DNA from: Lactarius indigo | Taxonomy: Eukaryota > Basidiomycota > Agaricomycetes > Russulales > Russulaceae | Assembly: GCA_025766275.1 (NCBI GenBank) | Contig: JAFKAC010000002.1 | Coordinates: 496,001 to 560,000, forward strand | Reading direction: 5' to 3' | DNA: 64,000 nucleotides | Shown here: positions 1-12,400 of the stretch, in pieces | Layout: every line of letters begins with the position of its first letter | How positions within the stretch are numbered: position 1 is the first letter of the stretch | Notes under the pieces: model-generated | Database searches by the model: none | What the model saw: only the letters and a program-made list of their open reading frames with translations | Told to the model about the DNA's origin: nothing | Made by a program: the position numbers and the translations under genes

Positions 1-1
1 A

Positions 2-712
2 GCAGCCAGAAAGGCAGGTTACCGCCTCAACGACCCACAAACCATCGACCTGTTCACGAAAGGGCTGCCCAAGAAGCTGTACGAAAAGACCTATGACTTA
101 GACGAACCGGAGACCTTCGATGAATGGAAACAAGCAACGCTCCGCCGACAACGTAACTATATCCACATCAGAGCCAGAGTGGATGAATACAAGGACAACA
201 AACCAAAGAAGACGGGCAACGCCAATTGGAGCATCCCACAAAACCTCGCCAATCCATGGGCAATGGACACCTCCGCCAACCGAACCAGGGCAAGATTAGC
301 AGGGTCAGAAGAAATTGACTACGGAAAACCACCGTATACCAACCTACCCCCATTCCCACCAAGGGGAGGCCCGGGAGCACAAGGACGTGGGAGAGGGGGG
401 ATGCGGCGAGACCTAAGGACAGTCCTGTGCTATAATTGTAACGCACCAGGGCATCTCTCACAAAACTGCCCCCATCCACAACAGCCCTGACAATGGCGAC
501 CACAAGAGCCCGGAACCCCTACTATCCGGATGACGGAGACAGATTACTACGCGCAGGAAGCACCGCCTGTCCAGTTACAGGCTGCTTCGACCAGTAAAAC
601 AGCAGAGGAGCGAGCTAAAGAGTGGCTCACGGGAGTGGCCAACGCCCCCGACGAGGTGAAGGACCTGATACTGCAGGATCTATGGGGGAAGGAGGGTTTT
701 CAGAGCGCCTAA
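2..712 (+). pseudogene. gag: gag of A1 (partial, one nonsense codon)
   Basis: The frame is open from base 2, so the N-terminus lies upstream of the window. It covers the end of the Retrotrans_gag capsid region and a zinc knuckle CX2CX4HX4C (CYNCNAPGHLSQNC, about bases 428-469). A TGA at 488-490 sits where copy A2 has TGG, so the frame is broken shortly after the knuckle. The same frame continues to a TAA at 710-712, including the segment AKEWLTGVANAPDEVKDLIL that A2 shares. Pol follows in the -1 frame. Confidence 0.9.
694..700 (+). other. Candidate -1 frameshift heptamer G GGT TTT (gag-pol, A1)
   Basis: In the gag frame the bases read GAG GGT TTT, so GGGTTTT has the X XXY YYZ layout of a -1 slippery site, 10 bases before the gag stop. 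Pol is open in the -1 frame from base 700. The same heptamer stands at 53694-53700 in copy A2. Confidence 0.6.
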
Positions 713-3700
713 ACCCATCGGCCTGGGTGAGGGCTCTAAATTGTAATTCTGTAATCATGACGCGCTTTCGTTCTCTTCGAATTCCAGTCTCGATTCGCAC
801 AAATTACCAAATGGCCAACATAAAAGCATTGGTTGACTCGGGAGCAACCGACAACTTCATACACCCGAACTTTATCAAAAGACTAGGCATCGGGATCCAG
901 CCCCTGTCACAACCACGAAAGATCTGGAATATAGATAACATGGAAAACAAAGCTGGGTCCATCACTCATTTTACCGACTTGGACGTATACGCCAAAGGAC
1001 ATCACAGGACCATGCGCTTCCTCGTTACCAACCTTGGAAACGAAGAAATAGTCTTGGGATACCCTTGGTTAGCAACTTACGAACCAACCATCAACTGGCG
1101 AGACGCGGTAATACATGAGGAGATCATGCCGGTCGTGATCAGTACACAGGACAGTCCAAGTCGTCATACCATCATCGCAGCCGCGCTCACTAACGACGAA
1201 AAGGAAGCAATCATCCTTGACATGGATGAGGAAAACACGTACTTGCGGGCCACTACATCCACCGAACTGGCAATTTGGGCGAAGAAAGAAGAAAGTCCTG
1301 TGGAACTGCCGGCAGTATACAAAGCCTTCGAAAGGCTTTTCAGTGAAGAAGCGTCTCAGCGATTTCCTCCAGCCAGGCCCTGGGACCACGCCATAGACTT
1401 CAAACCAGGCACTCCTTCCGCGATCGACTGTAAGATATACCCGCTAACGCAGGAAGAAGAAGGGAAACTTAAAGAGTTTCTGGACAAGAAGCTCCAGCAA
1501 GGATATCTGCGACCTTCCATCTCTTCGTACGCATCATCATTTTTCTTCGTTAAAAAGAAGGACGGAAAGCTACGCCCCGTACAGGATTACCGGGTCATTA
1601 ATTCACACACCATACGCAACCAATACCCACTCCCCCTCATTCAAGACCTCATCTATGACCTCAGCAATGCCCACATTTACACAAAACTTGACATTCGCTG
1701 GGGGTACAACAACATCCGCATACGGGACGGCGACCAGGAGAAGGCAGCTTTCAAGACCAAATTTGGTCTCTTCGAGCCAACAGTCATGTTTTTCGGCCTC
1801 ACTAACTCCCCGGCCACCTTCCAAACCATGATGAACCACATCTACCGTGACACCATCGCCAAACACGAGTCACGCGGTACTGTTATCCGGGTTTACATGG
1901 ACGACATCGGCATCACCACGCAGGAGGGCGCTACATCGGACGACCACGTCACCGCCGTCACCAATGTCCTTCGTGTCGCCCAAGACCACGACCTTTACTT
2001 CAAGCTCGAGAAATGCCTGTTTCATCAACCGCGGATGGATTACCTGGGGGTAATCCTTGAGAGGGGGGTGACACGTATGGATCCGGTAAAAGTTCGCGGC
2101 ATTAAAGACTGGCCAACGCCAACCAAAGTCAGGGACGTACGATCCTTTTTGGGCTTTTGTAACTTTTACCGCCTATTCATCCGCGGGTTTGCAACCCATG
2201 CATGACCGTTAAACCGACTGACACGAAAAGACGTGGAGTGGCGATGGACAGAAGATGAAGATCGCGCATTCAAAACTCTCAAACGCCTCGTCACTGAAGA
2301 ACCGGTACTAGCACATCCCGACCTGCAAGACCAATTCGAGCTAGAAGTCGACGCATCAGGATTCGCAGTAGGTGCTGTACTTTTACAAAAGAAAAATGAT
2401 GGTCGCAAGCACCCGATAGGATATTACTTGGCCACTTTAAACGAAGCCGAACGCAACTACGACATCTACGACTTGGAACTCCTGGCCATCGTCAAAGCCC
2501 TTCGACATTGGAGACCTTTGCTCGCAGGTTCTCCACACAAAATCAAGATATTCTCGGACCATCTCAATCTCCAGTACTGGAAAACTCCGCAAAAAATCAG
2601 CTGGAGGGTCGCTCGGGAAGTGCTGGAGCTGATGGAATATGACTTCGAGATCCACCATATCAAAGGAAAAAACAACGGCAGGGCAGACGCCCTGTCTAGA
2701 CGGCCAGATTATGACCAAGGAGAGGAGGACAACCAAGGTGTGGTAGTCCTACCCCCCGAAATATTTGTACGAGCCGCTAACGCCGCACGGGCCTTGGAAA
2801 TACACCCGATGCTGCAAACACCGAGACGATGGCAAGACCCAAACATCATCAAGGTGTGGGTCGATGCCCACCAACTGAAGAAGATAGAAGGCAAATGGTA
2901 CAAGGACGGACAACTGGTAGTCACCGGACCCACGTCCACTTATCGGGCAATAATACATGACCATCACAACCCCCCTATTCATGGACATCCAGGCATTAGC
3001 AGAACTCAGCGGATCGTGGAACGACATTACTGGTGGCCATGGATCCGTCGGGACGTGTACAAGTACGTCACAGGATGTGCCGACTGTCAGCGAAACAAGG
3101 TCAACACAAGACCAACGCGCGCGCCGCTGCACCCCATCACCGCAGTAACGGACGCTCCCCCCTTCCACACCATCACATTGGACTTTATTACTAAACTACC
3201 AGTGTCCCAGTCACACGACAGCATCCTCACTGTCACAGACCACGACTGCAGCAAAGCATCGATATTTATCCTGTGTAACGAGGAAATCATGGCGGAAGAA
3301 ATGGCCACTCTGTACGTCCATCACGTATTCAAACGATTCGGGCTACCGCGTAAGGTTATCAGTGACCGTGACCCCCGATTCACGTCAAAGTTCACCAAAG
3401 AGGTCTGCCGGATCTTGGGTATCCAACAAAACGTCTCTACGGCGTATCACCCACGAACGGATGGACAGTCAGAGCGGACCAATCAGTGGCTGGAGCAATA
3501 TCTGCAGTTCTGGGCCAACGAGCGTCAAGATAACTGGGCGGCATATCTCCCCATAGCAGAATTCGCTCATAACAATTGGCCCCATGAGCATACGAAGCAA
3601 TCCCCCTTTATGCTACTGATGGGTTACGATCCGACAGCGGATTGGACGGATAAGCCATCCCCTATTCCAAGCGTTGTCACCAGACTCACACAGCTCAAAG

Positions 3701-5427
3701 AAGTGCGACAGTTAGCCCAGACCCTTATCAAGAAGGCCCAAGATAGCTGGGTGAAACACCGAAACACTCCGAAATATCAAGTGGGAGATCAAGTATGGTT
3801 AGAAGGGAAGCATCTCCGGACCAATCAACCTACAGCGAAACTTGCGGCACGACGCCACGGTCCATTCAAAGTAGTCCAGGTGATGTCTCCATACAATTAC
3901 CGCCTCGAACTTCCCACACAGTGGAGTATCCATCCGGTATTTCATATAGACCTCCTTATGCCGTACAAAAGTACAGCCATGCATGGCGAAAACTTCCCAC
4001 GGCCGCCACCCGATTTGGTGGAAGGAGAAGAGGAATACGAAGTTGAGGCTGTTCTAGACGCACGGCATTTCGGCCGACGCAAGAAGCTCCAATACCTCAT
4101 CAAATGGAAGGGATACCCTGACTCGGAGAACCAGTGGGTCGATAAGGACGACGTGTTCGCCCCGGAAGCGATAGAGGCGTACCTGACGGGCCGGACAGCC
4201 ATACAACGCCTTAAAAGCCAACCAGAGGAGCACCAGGGAGAGTATCACTCCCACCTTCGATTCTCCTACACTTCTATGCCCACTTCTCCCCTCAGACATG
4301 TCACCACGGCGATCCTCCTCGACCAAGTCGCGCAAGACGCCGCCGCCCTCATCCAAGACGACGAAGAAACTGTGGTTCCAACGGTCCAGCTCACTCCGTA
4401 CACACCTGCAAACATGCGAACGGGGCATATCACCGCTCAAGAATGGGCTGGCCTCTTACAGAGGTTCCCAGACCCCACGCGCCAGCCCAGCGACGAGCAG
4501 CATGCCGTCCCTCACATCTTCCGAGACGACAGTGGGGCGCGCGAACCCATCGCGATCATCCCCCCAGACGACACTCTTATCGGTATTAGGGGAGTTTTCC
4601 CGACCGATCGATCTAACGAAGGACCAAGCGGAGACGGAAGCGGAGGAGGTTTGGCGGAGGACAGCTTAGGAATGGGCCCAAGAACAGTTGCGGTTGGCGC
4701 AGGAGAGATTGAGCGAGTTGCGGCAGCGCAGGCAGCGATGCCGGACCAAGCTGACCATGACGACGGAGATTACTACCCGGTCAGCCACCCCCTCCTTCGA
4801 ACGAACCGCAACTCTGCTGATCCCGGAATCACCCCGTGGCTCTTGCACACCAACGGAACCCCCATGTCTCAAGGACGTGTGCGATTGCCCGGCGTCACAT
4901 TACACACCCCCATTACACGAGACGACGACCCGGCGCAGGTCCTTGCGCCTGAAGGGTTCCGGGCGAATTGACAGCCCCATCACATTCACTTCCCCATCAC
5001 CGGGCCGGACGGCGTAGAGTTGCAGGCAAGTCATGTGCAGATTGTCAGAGGTGCGAACCCTTTTGTTCTGGGGATCATACCAGGGTCTCCCTACCTCTAC
5101 GGCAAACCCCTCTACGCCACCCCACAACTTTTGGCTGCGAATTGCGCCTTCATCGCCCACGAGGATCTCGTCATCCTTGCTGCCGACAAACTCACCGACC
5201 ACGCTCTTAACCGCATTGGGGATGAGTCCTTAGTTGCGGAGGTAACGCGCTACCGCGCCGCGGCCCACGAAGAATCACGTTTGCAGGCGCATATCCGCCA
5301 ACTCCGCGGCATGGTCCTTGTCGCTCGCGAGGACAAGATGGACTGCGTCTACCGCTTGGAGCGTGTGGACGTCTTCCGACGCATCGAAGAGGAACAGTGC
5401 GATTGGACAGCCCGCGACTTCCAGTAA
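700..5427 (+). pseudogene. pol: pol of A1 (PR-RT-RH-IN-chromodomain plus C-terminal extension), two nonsense codons
   Basis: Pol is read in the -1 frame of gag. In order it shows an aspartic protease (LVDSGATDNFI), reverse transcriptase (YMDDIG), RNase H (EVDASGFAVGAVL), the integrase HHCC finger followed by a DDE core with SDRDP and DGQSERTNQ, a GPF motif (RRHGPFKVV), and a chromodomain (YLIKWKGYPDSENQW). About 270 residues follow the chromodomain, ending in a conserved coiled-coil-like region (LVAEVTRYR). TGA codons at 2203-2205 and 4969-4971 interrupt it. The second replaces an arginine CGA codon of copy A2. The natural stop is TAA at 5425-5427. Confidence 0.93.
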
Positions 5428-5466
5428 GTCTGGTGAGTCTGGAGTCTCACGCTAGAAAGGGGGTGA

Positions 5467-5941
5467 TGTCACATTTCGTATGTTTGACCCTTACTGTACC
5501 GGTTGCAATTACGGCAGTAAGGTATATTAGTCGCGGACTTACGATAGGTGGTACGGTGATACGAGTACGATAGGAGATTGCACATTGATTGCTGACTGAG
5601 GACTACACCACTAATACTAGTAGTACTAGTATTAGGATTGAGTTACTTACGCGATACGTTGGACGCTACCTTACCGTGACTCATAGCAGCGCTTCAAAGC
5701 CTGCTGAATCTGTACTTAAGACTGCTTGTGAAGACCAAGATACGCCATCTTGGTCTTCTTCAATCGTCACTTCTCGTTTCCTCTCTTAAGTTCGCCTCTA
5801 CCCAAGTTAGAGTGTCGTCGTACCCAGTGTCTTCGAACATCTAAAGAATTGCCTTCGTGCCATACGCCTTCGGCATGATTAGCTAAGTCATAGTCGCCTT
5901 CATCCGAGCTCAAGTCGAGCTAACGCTGTGACGGCGTTACA
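5467..5941 (+). repeat. 3' LTR of A1 (475 bp)
   Basis: The LTR starts TGTCACA right after the polypurine tract and ends CGTTACA; it aligns along its length with the A2 LTRs. It carries a TTAAG box (about 5716), and the inverted pair aagaccaagat / atcttggtctt (5731-5741 and 5747-5757) that flanks the predicted U3/R border. A near-perfect palindrome with 12-bp arms lies at 5611-5635. Confidence 0.93.
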
Positions 5942-6493
5942 TGTTGACGGAAATAATGGATCTTGAACCGCCACGCATTATCACAGTGGTGTTGTTTTGG
6001 TGGGGTTTGAGTCAGCCGGGTCAAGTGTGCTGAAATGCAACAGTGGCCTGAGGTATCATAGTCATATCATCCCATTGCATGGCAAGCACAACTTAGCATT
6101 GAAAGTGATAAGTAGAATTTTATTCATTTATTTGTATTTACAACATTTATTTTCTGTGGGAAAATTAATCGGCATGGGTCGTTCAGACCCCGGTACCACT
6201 GTACTCGAAATGGAAGGGGCCCATCGATTTGGATCCTGCTGTAAGCACCATCATGCAGATTATTTGCAGGCGGGAGTCTCGGGTCCGAGTTTCGGTCTCG
6301 GTCTCTGAAGATCTGAAGATCTGAAGTGCCATCAATGCTACGGTAACTCATCAATTGCTCCAGCGCATTCTACGTCTATCACCTGCTACGTACATAAGAC
6401 CAACCCTTCTGATCGTGGTATATCCAAAACGTATGCCACATATTGCCGATATCTCTCAGCAACTAACCGCAGATACCACCGTACCACGACCCT
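5942..6493. other. Intergenic spacer between A1 and the first ZNFX1-like gene
   Basis: No reading frame of known type is visible. From about 6340 the sequence matches the start of the second repeat unit (about 15803), so the right part is the 3' flank of the duplicated gene. The rest shows no recognisable feature apart from a short direct repeat of gatctgaa near 6308-6325. Confidence 0.6.
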
Positions 6494-9400
6494 TCATGCG
6501 CCTCTCCCCCACGGCCAGTGTGGGTCCTGTGACCCGTTCCGACGACCTATGTCTTCGAACTCCATCGCTCGCGTATTTGACTGATGTAATTGATGGTTGG
6601 AGCCTCCAATCGGAGCCCTGCACTCTGGGCAGTACGCCGCTTGCATTGCACCTCCGCACTGTAAAGATTCAATGAGCTGTCTGGATTGTGGGGGGGAATA
6701 GAAGCGGTTTACGGACTTCACCGATTACAAACGTATGCCCGTTCTCGCAGTTATAGAAGTGACCCCTATGCGCTGCGAGCAATACGCCGTCATTGATACT
6801 CTTTCCTATTGAGAATCGAAGACTCACAGAAACCGAATGATTTCACGATGTCTTCCCGTTCTTTCAAAGACAACGGCTCGTATCCTCTCTCCGTGCGGAT
6901 ATGTGTCGCCAGTGCGTCGTACTCCTTCACGAATTTGTCTCCCTTTTCACGACAGTTTTGCCTAAACCACTCCCTTTCGGATCTCAGCTCAGCTGTATTG
7001 GCAACCGGGCGACTACGAATGAACGTCGTCTCAATTCTTTTTATTTCGCGACTAGCGTTCTTCGACTCTAACTGTGCCTTGGCGGTTAATTCGTTTCGGC
7101 GGTCATTGTCGAGGAGTCCTTGTCGCGATAGGAGTTTGCGTTCCGCAAGAATTTCGAACCGGAACAGTTCCAGCTTGCCGCGGAGAATGTTCACCCCAGC
7201 ATGAGCCGCCAAACGAGACGCCGATGATTTCTCCGCGATCTTGAGAGCCTTCTCCCCATCACGAATGCAAGACTCATAGATGAACGACACAAACGACCGC
7301 CATAAGCGTTCGTGGCGGAGGACGACTTCATCCCTGGAGGCAACATTAAGACCCTCAATACGGGTCTGCGCGATTTCTGCCAACGTGTACCGCAATTCGA
7401 GAGATAAGAAGAAGGCTTCGACTTGAAAACGCGTATCAGCCTTGTGTGGGGGTTGGCCAATCTTCTTGTTGACTTCCACCATCGCTACGGGTTCAGGTGT
7501 ATCAGTAGCCCGGTCTGGATCGCTTGCTATCGCGGAAAGTTCGAGGCGGTAGAGTGTTGCAAGCGCTGCGCCATACGCCTGCACATGGGGTCCACGGGTC
7601 CGTGCAACATCGGCAACCTTCTTGTACAGCTTGAGGAGGCCACGGACGACCTTGTTCCATGCTCTTCCCTCGTCTACAGAAAAGCCATGGACGCTCGTCA
7701 TGCTCGCAAGGGAGATTTCCTCATGGGGAAGCGGCTCGGACTCCGGGCCAAATCGAGTCCTGCGACGCGCAGAAAGGTTGTCGAAGTCGTCTGCATCCTC
7801 AGATGGCGGATTGAAGGCGATTGACTTTGCTTCGCCCTTGACACTGTCGAGTTTTTTCGAATATCCTTCGATTTCAGGGCCGATTTCTTCTATTGCAGAT
7901 GACATTGTGCTCGCCACATTTTGTTCTAGGATGTCTAGGGTTGCTCTCTTCGTAACGCGTCCGTATCGGAGGGCGGTGATGGGTCCACGGCAGGCGGGGC
8001 AGGAAGGAGGCGTTTGGAAGTTCACCGGTGGCGCCTTCGTGGCAGTGAAAGCGCCCATAGCATCCGACTCGTAGTAATCCGACATCTTACAATGGCCGTC
8101 TAGCGTTTCAACCGTGAAGATGTGTCCGCATTCCAACTTGATCAGGCGCTCCGAGATATCGTCAGAGCTAAGATCGATCTCGTCCAAACGCCTCTGCATG
8201 ATGAAGTCGACGATGTCGACTTTACGCTCGTCCGGGAGGCATACGACGCATGTCTGCTGTTCGCAAGGTTCTCCGCAGACTATAAAAACACAGTATCAGA
8301 TCTAGCCTGGGTAAAAGTCGCAAGGGAGGAAAACACGTACTCGACGGACACCCATGACCGCACTCCAGTCGCCATTCGCAAGGCTTGTCACAAGGTAACC
8401 GAGAACAGATCTGTCGATCACAAATTAGTCCCAAGTGAGGCAATTCTTTCTTGAAAGCTTACCGAACCGCATACCACAGGACATGTATGGTGGGGACAGC
8501 GCCATTCGCATGACTCCATACACGGCGGGCAAGGCTCCCAGCATCCCTTTTGACATTTCTGGTGGCCACACTGCTGACGACACGACTGGGAACACTTGGG
8601 ATTGCACGAGTGATCCGAAGAACAAGCGAGGCCACACATGTGTTGGCACTTGAGTGTTCGTTCGCAGGGATGACTTTTGTGATGCGTGCGAACAGGACGA
8701 AGAGCGCCCGCACCAGGGGCCGCATTATCCCGCGTAACCTTCTGGCACTCGTGACACCGAGATTTACACGTCCGGCCGCAGCACGTTGTGTGACCTCCGC
8801 AAACCTCCTTGCATTCGAAGTTGGTGGGGTCCGCGCTACAAGCCATGACGCCGCTGTGTTCGCACCCTGGTAGACGCTTCGGAACTTGCGCGACGCATTT
8901 GATAGTTTCCAAGTTCCCAAGCTTATGACTAGAGTATGCGTCAAGTGGGACCTAGAAGGGAAATTCGGGAAGCACTTGCCAAGGAACGGATCTCGCGATG
9001 TGTCCACACGGAAGCTTAACGTTGTACACGGGGAACATGCAGTTCCCGCAATCTTCAGAGCATAGCTTAGGGCACGGATGGGCCCTGGGACAGGTAACCC
9101 TGACACAGGGCTGGTTACATTTCATCCTTCTGTGATTGTCTTGGTCGGTGTGACACTGAAACGCTTTGATTAGTGAACGCATAACGTGAACTTAAAAATA
9201 ATATACCATTGAGGGACATACGTGTCCACACGACAGACGATATTCGCAAGATCGGAGACAGCCACCTTCTGGGGCATGCGTAGGTAATTGCCCCGGCTTA
9301 GAGATTAGTTGCTTTGCATTGGGGTGACGTTGGCAAACGATTGGGAAGCCGTGACAAAGCTGATCCTCGTTCTCCATCTCGTCCAAGACGGTCCTCCATG

Positions 9401-12400
9401 TCTCATTCTTCCTGAGATTTGAAGCGTTCCCAAGGATGTAAAGACCGTGCTTCGCCCGGGACAAAGCAACGTTTATCCTATTGGAGCTCTGGAGAGGTCC
9501 AAAGACCATCAGCTTTGAACCAGCGAAAGTATCAGGCTGCGTACTTTCAAAAAGCCAATTGAGGCATTGCCTTCCTCGAACGCGCCGGAATTTCTGACCA
9601 ATGAAATGATAACGATCTTGGCCTCCTGTCCTTGGAAAGTGTCTACTGTTCCGATGCGGATCTTGAAATATGATCAGAACTGGCAATCGTCAGAAGTCCA
9701 CGGGACTCACGTGTCGAGCAACTTGAACCTGGGTAAACCCTATGTCGTCATCGCCTGCGAGTCCCGTACGCTCTAGCTGCTCTTCATCGCGTTCATCCAC
9801 ACTAACCGCAATCTTGAGATCTTTCAGAGCCGCGCGGACCTTTTGCAGTTGACCCAAGTAAGCACAGAGCACGGCGATGTCTCCTGCACCATCATAGGAA
9901 CCCTGCTTAAGGAAGTATAAAACAAGGTCGCGTATCATGGCAACCTGGTCAATTGGATAAGTTTTGAGAGCTGGGGTGTGTTGGCGTGATACATTGACGT
10001 ACCTCAAACATGTTGTGTTTCGACACTGAGTCTTCTTCAGAATTCTCCGGGTTGTTGTGGGAAAAGAAGACGACGTTCTTCTCCATACCCTTCACGGCGG
10101 GATAATTTCGAACAACTTCGTTGTCCTCGAGCTTGGGGTATAAGATTGTCCTGCGTGGACCCGTAAAACCACAACTCTGTCTGTCTACGTGAGGGTACTG
10201 CGTACCGTACGAAGTGGGAGATGCTGGGTCGCATTCTCCGCTGCACGTTAATCTGCGACATACTCATTCCCCCATCGGAAAGTCGCTCCATAAGAGATCT
10301 ATCGAACTTGAATAGCTCCCTCCCGGACGTGCTATCCATGGATAAAGCTTTCGAAGTGATTAGCTTTATGCGAAGAGGAATCGTTAGTGACCCACCAAAA
10401 GTCGCCAGATTTGGGCGCAATTGTTTCGGATCCCCAATACAGATAAGGTGCTCGACTAATTTTTATGACAGCGTGATGAGTATAAATACGTAAAGCGTGA
10501 ACGCTTTAGGTAAATACCTGAGGGAACAAGAGAGGCCAGAATGTGCGCCTCGAGAACTTGACCAGCTTCCTCGACCATAAGAACCTTCGGCCCGACGCTC
10601 TACGTTGTCCCGTTAACATCGAGCGTAAGTCAGTATGCAATCATTCCGGACGAACCGTAAGTAGAGAGACAAGCTTGGCGGCGCCTATCATTCGGACGTT
10701 ATCAGATTGTCACGTTCTCCATTGTTTGTGATTACGTACCAGTTGTAGTGCAGGCAATCAGGTCGGTACGGCTGAGCAGTCTGCGTCGGGCCTAGCCACG
10801 GTCTCAATACAGTTGGCAGTGGGTCACCACATCGACTTACTTCATCTTGTATATCCTCGTAGACTTTGCAGGCTTCCTTGTACTGTTCTTTTAGCTGGTC
10901 GAACTCGGCTAGGAGCGAATCGTAGGCTATGTTCCGCATGTCGTCCTCCCATGCCTCTGCAAGGCGCTGTCGTTCGGAAAGTGACATCGACCAGACGTTA
11001 TAGACACCTGTAAGTTGTTCAAGGGTACGACTTCCCGAGGGAACGCGCGGAATCTGGCCCTCGAAACCTAGTTCGTTAAAGAATACTACCCGTGGGTCGG
11101 GGTCGGCACCCTTCTTGCCTGCGGCTTTCTTTGAGGAAGATGCGGGAGGCTGGATGAATTCAATATCTCGACCGTTCTTCCAAAGTGCATAAACCCCTGA
11201 AATTTCAGCGTCCCGAGGGGCCTTCTTTCCCTTCGAAGCTCGTTTCCATTCTCCGTTCTCTATTTCGTCCTCCTTGATACGCCGAAAGACCTCCGCAATC
11301 CAAAACGGTGGCCCTCTGAAGGAGTCCGCGTGTTGAGGATATTGAAAGTCGAGAAATCTCTCGGCGTCTTCCCAAGTTAGCCCAGGAAGCTGTATCCGAT
11401 TCATGATGCGCGTCATTTCCTCTTCTACTTGCTTCATGGCAGCGTATTCACGTCTTATTGGTCGATCTAGATCCCCACGACCCGATAGCTGTTCCAGCTT
11501 GTACAGGCTGTATTGCTCGATACGTTCATCGGTCGTTCTAGACCCGAGGCGCACGACGTTTGTCGTAATTTTGGCGTCAAGAACCGAGGTGAGCATGTGA
11601 TCGAGCGCGTGATTTGTAAACGCAATCAGAACTGAAATCGCGTGAGAGCGGGCATCGCATAGACGTCTCTGCTCACCTATTGGTCTAATTTTACTAGTGA
11701 AGAGGACTCGAAGGATCTCCTTTCCCGTGAAACTCTGAGACTGACGTCAGAACGAACAAAATGATGTCGAAGTTCTCCTAACCTTTCCCGTTCCGGGAGG
11801 GCTAACACCTCGGTAGTCAGAGGTGAGTTTTAAAGGGGAGGTTGAGAGCGTACCCTTGAATCAAGGAGACTTCCCGTGTGAGAGTACCGATGACCGCTTC
11901 AACCTGAGATGGGTCCAAATTGCTCGAACGAGTCAGTTGTTGACGCGCGATCGCTACAGCCGTCGGATTATTCACGTCGACACTCGAAATGTTTTCTCCC
12001 GGTCGAGCCAAGCATTGCAGATTATACCTGAACAACGGAACGCGCGTATATCGCGGAGGTCCAACCGGCATGGAGGCAAGATTTCCAGAGAATGATATGA
12101 AATCAGCGAAGGGGATAGAAGTGGGTTCGACGTCCTTGAGAGTACGAAGGAACGGGTGGAGAGCCTCAAACATGATCTTGTTATCTATCAGGACGGCGAA
12201 TGTCGACTTGTCGATAGAAATTGGCTGACGACGCAAAGCCATCAGTTCGATTTCGGCATCAAAAAACGAAATTCGAAGCTGAATTGTGTTTGCATCTGGC
12301 TTGGCGGATTCTGCTATGTCCGCAGCTTGAGAGACGATCGTTCCGAGGAATACTTGGAATCGGCCAGGAGAAACGAGGGCAAGAGCGATGAGACTTCCTT

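Larger units (their letters stand above)
1..5941 (+). mobile_element. Ty3/Gypsy chromovirus copy A1 (family A), 5' truncated by window edge
   Basis: The element enters the window inside gag and runs through gag, pol and a 3' LTR. The order protease, reverse transcriptase, RNase H, integrase, chromodomain identifies a Metaviridae-type (Ty3/Gypsy) chromovirus. It is closely related to the complete copy at 51110-58951, which serves as reference for its lesions. A purine-rich tract ending GGGGGTGA abuts the LTR at 5467 and fits the polypurine tract. Three in-frame TGA codons (488, 2203, 4969) make it non-autonomous. The base pairs after the LTR (5942-5946, tgttg) should be the target-site duplication, but the 5' partner is outside the window. 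Confidence 0.95.

Noticed and set aside
6809..8074. Plus-strand ORFs opposite the 3' half of the ZNFX1-like genes (also 16273-17499)
   Set aside because: Antisense shadows of a long coding exon; they have no family pattern and mirror the minus-strand codons.
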